Shown here: in pieces, positions 5,942 to 8,458 of the stretch | Layout: each line of letters begins with the position of its first letter | Numbering within the stretch: the first letter of the stretch is position 1 | Assembly (NCBI GenBank): GCA_023432805.1 | Contig: JAEYUG010000082.1 | Span: 1-8,458, forward strand | Length of the DNA: 8,458 nucleotides | Origin: Bacteroidota bacterium | GTDB taxonomy: Bacteria; Bacteroidota; Ignavibacteria; SZUA-365 | Reading direction: 5' to 3' | Program-made: the position numbers and the translations under genes | The notes under the pieces: model-generated | The model's input: the letters and a program-made list of their open reading frames with translations, nothing else | Database searches by the model: none | What the model was told of the DNA's origin: nothing

Positions 5942-8239
5942 GTCCGCGTGGGCGAGACGCTGGCGGAGTACCGGTCCGAGTACGCGCCTGATGGCGGCAT
6001 GGTCGGGGTGTTCGAGTGCGGCGTCGCGCTCGACGATGTCGAAGGCCAGGGTGCGCGCGGCCTTGAGGATGTCGCCGTCGCGCACGAGATCGGCTGCGCG
6101 GAGTTCGGGGAAGCCGCTCTGCATGGTGCCCCACATGTCGCCGGGTCCACGGATTTCGAGATCGATCTCCGCCAGGCGGAAGCCGTCTGTCGTGTCGCGC
6201 ATCGACTCGAGACGCTTCCGCGCGTCGGTGGCGGCGCGCTTCTCGTCGTCGGTGACACGGGGTGCGGAGTAGAAGATCCGTTTTTCCGTCATCAGGATGC
6301 AGTAGCTCTGGTGCGATCCTCTTCCCACACGACCCCGCAGCTGGTGGAGCTGCGCCAGGCCGAAGCGCTCGGCATGCTCGATGACCATAATGCTGGCGTT
6401 GGGGACGTCGACGCCGACTTCGATGACGGTGGTGGAGACGAGAATGTCGACCTCGCCGCGCACGAAGCGCTGCATGACCTCGTCCTTGTCGGCGGCGGAC
6501 ATCTGGCCGTGGAGCAGGGCGAGGCGGCGGTGGGCGAAGGCGCCGGCGGCGAGGCGTTCGTACTCTTCGGACGCGGCGCGCAGGTCGAGTTTTTCGGATT
6601 CGCTGACGAGGGGGAAGACGATGTAGGCCTGGCGGCCGTCGGCGACCTCCTCGTCGAGGGCGCGCCAGACGGTGGGGCGATCCTCGACGAAGCGCACGGC
6701 GGTGCGCACGGGGCGGCGTCCTTTCGGCAGCTGGTCGATGACCGAGACATCGAGATCGCCGTAGACGGTCATCGCGAGGGTGCGGGGGATGGGCGTGGCG
6801 GTCATGACGAGCATGTCGGGACGCTCGCCCTTACCGCGGAGGGTGGCACGCTGGGCGACGCCGAATCGGTGCTGCTCGTCGATGACGACGAGGCCGAGGC
6901 GGTGGAAGGCGACATCCTTCTGGATCAGCGCGTGCGTGCCGACGAGGATGTGCACGGTGCCGCCGGCCACGCCGGCCGCGGTGTCGGCACGCTGGGCGGC
7001 GCCCTGCTGACCGGTGAGCAGGCGGATGTTCACCGCCAGGTCGTTGACGAGGCGAGTGAGGGTTCGGTAATGCTGCTCGGCGAGGATTTCCGTAGGCACC
7101 ATGAGGGCGCACTGGCAGCCGTTTTCGACGGCCACGAGCATGGCCAGCAGTGCCACGACGGTCTTGCCGCTTCCGACGTCTCCCTGCAGCAGGCGGTTCA
7201 TCGGTTCCGGTCGCTGCATGTCGTCGGTGATCTCACGCACGACGCGCTTCTGCGCGGCGGTGAGCGTGAAGGGGAGTGCGGCGACGAGTTGCCGGGCGAG
7301 CGCGCTCGACGGCGAGAAGCTGATACCGGGCGCAGTCGAGCGGTCACGCCGCCGCTGGTAGGCCATCTGCAGCGAAAGGAGAAAGAGCTCATCGAAGGCG
7401 AGGCGCCGCCGGGCGCGGGTCACGTCGTCGAGCGTGGTGGGACGGTGGATCATGCGCAGCGCGGCGGGGAGGTCCTCGGTCAGGCAGCTGCGGAGAACAG
7501 GATCCGAAACTCCGGTGTCGGGGGCGGTGGATTCCGACGGGGGCGGGGGAGTTGCGCGCGAAGCGTCGCCGGTGCCGCGGGTCGCCGCATCCTCCTGCAT
7601 GAGGGCGGATCGGATCGCGGCGAGGGGATCCTCGAGCGTGGGCAGGCAGCGCTCGAGTGCTGCGCGCACAATCCGTCGGAAGCCGTGCGTGCGTGTGAGT
7701 CCCGCCTTCTCGAGCTCGGCGCTCGAGGGGTAGACCGGGATGATGCCTCCGGTGTTGAGCAGGGTGAGTCCGTCAGGTTCGCGGGCGGGGTCGGCCTCTT
7801 CTGCGGTGCTGCCTGCGAGGCCGAGGCGGTCGATGTCGGGGTGGACGATGTTGGGGCGGCTGCCGTACACGGCGAGTTCGCCCGAAGCGGCGATGACTTC
7901 GCCCGCGGTGAAGGCCTTCTGCCAGTAGGAGGTGCCCTGGAAGAAGATGAGGTCGAGGGTGCCGCGCGTGTCGCGGAGGGTGACGACGACGCGGGGGCGT
8001 CGTCCGCGCACGAGCATGGCGCCGGAGATTTCACCGACGACGGTGACGGTGCTGCCGATATGGCGGCCGAGGTCACCGATCGGGACGAGGACGCTTCGAT
8101 CGAGGTAGCGTCGTGGATACCAGTGTGCGAGGTCTCCGAGCGTGGTGATACCCGCCACCGCGAGTGCGCGAGCGCGATAGGCGCCGATGCCGGGCAGGGT
8201 GGTGACCGGCAGTGCGAGGGGGGAGGCGGGGGAGCTCAT
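5933..8239 (-). CDS. recG: ATP-dependent DNA helicase RecG
   Basis: A 768-residue superfamily-2 helicase that binds stalled replication forks and Holliday junctions in the cytoplasm and drives fork reversal and branch migration. In order: an N-terminal helical part with LPGIGAYRARAL (15-26); the OB-fold wedge domain (about 60-135); then the helicase core. The core has Walker A GDVGSGKT (353-360), VPTEILAEQH (381-390), DEQHRFG (454-460), TATPIPRTLA (480-489) and QLRGRVGRG (633-641). The C-terminal RecG region RGPGDMWGTMQSG (697-709) follows, with Asp where Glu is more usual. E. coli RecG has 693 residues; much of the extra length is a low-complexity Pro/Ser/Thr/Ala stretch at about 215-248, between wedge and helicase. 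The start is fixed by the N-terminal domain, since the next Met is residue 74. No ribosome site is visible and the promoter abuts the ATG. Confidence 0.96.
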   Translation of the reverse strand: MSSPASPLALPVTTLPGIGAYRARALAVAGITTLGDLAHWYPRRYLDRSVLVPIGDLGRHIGSTVTVVGEISGAMLVRGRRPRVVVTLRDTRGTLDLIFFQGTSYWQKAFTAGEVIAASGELAVYGSRPNIVHPDIDRLGLAGSTAEEADPAREPDGLTLLNTGGIIPVYPSSAELEKAGLTRTHGFRRIVRAALERCLPTLEDPLAAIRSALMQEDAATRGTGDASRATPPPPSESTAPDTGVSDPVLRSCLTEDLPAALRMIHRPTTLDDVTRARRRLAFDELFLLSLQMAYQRRRDRSTAPGISFSPSSALARQLVAALPFTLTAAQKRVVREITDDMQRPEPMNRLLQGDVGSGKTVVALLAMLVAVENGCQCALMVPTEILAEQHYRTLTRLVNDLAVNIRLLTGQQGAAQRADTAAGVAGGTVHILVGTHALIQKDVAFHRLGLVVIDEQHRFGVAQRATLRGKGERPDMLVMTATPIPRTLAMTVYGDLDVSVIDQLPKGRRPVRTAVRFVEDRPTVWRALDEEVADGRQAYIVFPLVSESEKLDLRAASEEYERLAAGAFAHRRLALLHGQMSAADKDEVMQRFVRGEVDILVSTTVIEVGVDVPNASIMVIEHAERFGLAQLHQLRGRVGRGSHQSYCILMTEKRIFYSAPRVTDDEKRAATDARKRLESMRDTTDGFRLAEIDLEIRGPGDMWGTMQSGFPELRAADLVRDGDILKAARTLAFDIVERDAALEHPDHAAIRRVLGPVLRQRLAHADIA

Positions 8240-8243
8240 CTGC

Positions 8244-8275
8244 GAAACCTAGCGAGCGGGCTCGTTCACCGCAAA
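8244..8275 (-). promoter_or_regulatory. recG promoter giving a probably leaderless mRNA
   Basis: TTTG (8275-8272) is followed after exactly 20 bases by TAGGTTTC (8251-8244), one base from TAnnTTTG. The -7 box ends only 4 bases before the recG ATG (8239), so the transcript should start at or next to the A of ATG. This agrees with the lack of a Shine-Dalgarno site. Confidence 0.55.
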
Positions 8276-8325
8276 TGGGTGGCGGTGTTTCGCCGTCTGT
8301 TTCTCTTCCCGCAGCACTCGTCAGG

Positions 8326-8458
8326 GACGGACGAGGCGTCCGTCCTCCCATGACGGACGAGGGCGTCCGTCCTCCCATGACGGACGAGGGCGTCCGTCCT
8401 CCCATGACGGACGAGGGCGTCCGTCCTCCCATGACGGACGAGGGCGTCCGTCCTCCCA
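8326..8458. repeat. 27-base tandem repeat of hairpin units, open at the window edge
   Basis: Five head-to-tail copies, at 8326-8351, 8352-8378, 8379-8405, 8406-8432 and 8433-8458. The first lacks one G (26 bases), the last is cut by the edge one base short, and the others are identical. Each unit holds an inverted repeat, GACGGACG and CGTCCGTC, around a 4-base AGGG loop (AGG in copy 1), then a TCCTCCCAT spacer. The units sit upstream of recG outside any gene I can support. With no variable spacers this is not a CRISPR array; it is a minisatellite-like array of palindromic units. Confidence 0.9.

Noticed and set aside
5183..8353. Plus-strand open frame of more than 1000 codons
   Set aside because: It is antisense to recG and rlmB, whose minus-strand frames carry complete family motifs. 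The plus-strand product has no recognisable domain and biased Gly/Glu/Val/His composition, as expected from antisense reading of GC-rich codons.
8073..8432. Minus-strand frame with repeated MGGRTPSSV units
   Set aside because: The repeat stays open only because 27 is a multiple of three. Beyond it the frame overlaps recG out of frame, and there is no ribosome site.
8326..8458. CRISPR array
   Set aside because: Units follow each other with identical sequence throughout and no variable spacers, and no cas genes are nearby.

Overview
The window is high-GC bacterial DNA. Every gene I can support lies on the minus strand, so transcription runs from the right end to the left. It most likely comes from the Bacteroidota/Chlorobi (FCB) group. 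Two things point there. First, a GldL/GldM-like membrane motor pair is present, and that family is essentially confined to this group. Second, three intergenic regions carry a TTG/TTTG box 19-20 bases before a TAnnTTTG-like box, which is the promoter pattern of that phylum. The divergence of the Gld proteins and the base composition suggest a deep lineage (Ignavibacteria/Kapabacteria or Rhodothermota-like) rather than a classical Flavobacterium relative. That placement is inference.

Layout, right to left. Positions 8326-8458 hold a 27-base tandem repeat, each unit a short hairpin, running off the window edge. Next is recG (8239-5933), a replication-fork helicase, with a promoter so close to its ATG that the mRNA is probably leaderless. 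rlmB (5836-5114), a 23S rRNA 2'-O-methyltransferase, follows, with a 16-base perfect palindrome in its leader and a probable terminator behind it. A second unit holds an organophosphate:phosphate antiporter-type MFS transporter (4999-3653) and, 36 bases later, a P-loop kinase-like protein of unknown substrate (3616-2882). It closes with a strong intrinsic terminator (2834-2859).

The third unit starts just beyond that terminator with a good promoter (2778-2809) and a leader of about 240 bases. It encodes a GldL-like integral membrane protein (2537-1644) and a GldM-like periplasmic protein (1541-75). By analogy with GldLM/PorLM these would form an ion-driven rotary motor powering type IX secretion or gliding. 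Both proteins depart from the textbook forms. The GldL-like protein has an added signal peptide and extra membrane helix. The GldM-like helix carries a buried glutamate and has a lysine where GldM has its key arginine. No gldK is found upstream of the pair; whatever lies downstream is outside the window.

The recG and rlmB genes are housekeeping. The motor pair and the transporter/kinase pair are the parts most worth following up. I found no RNA genes, insertion sequences or CRISPR arrays.
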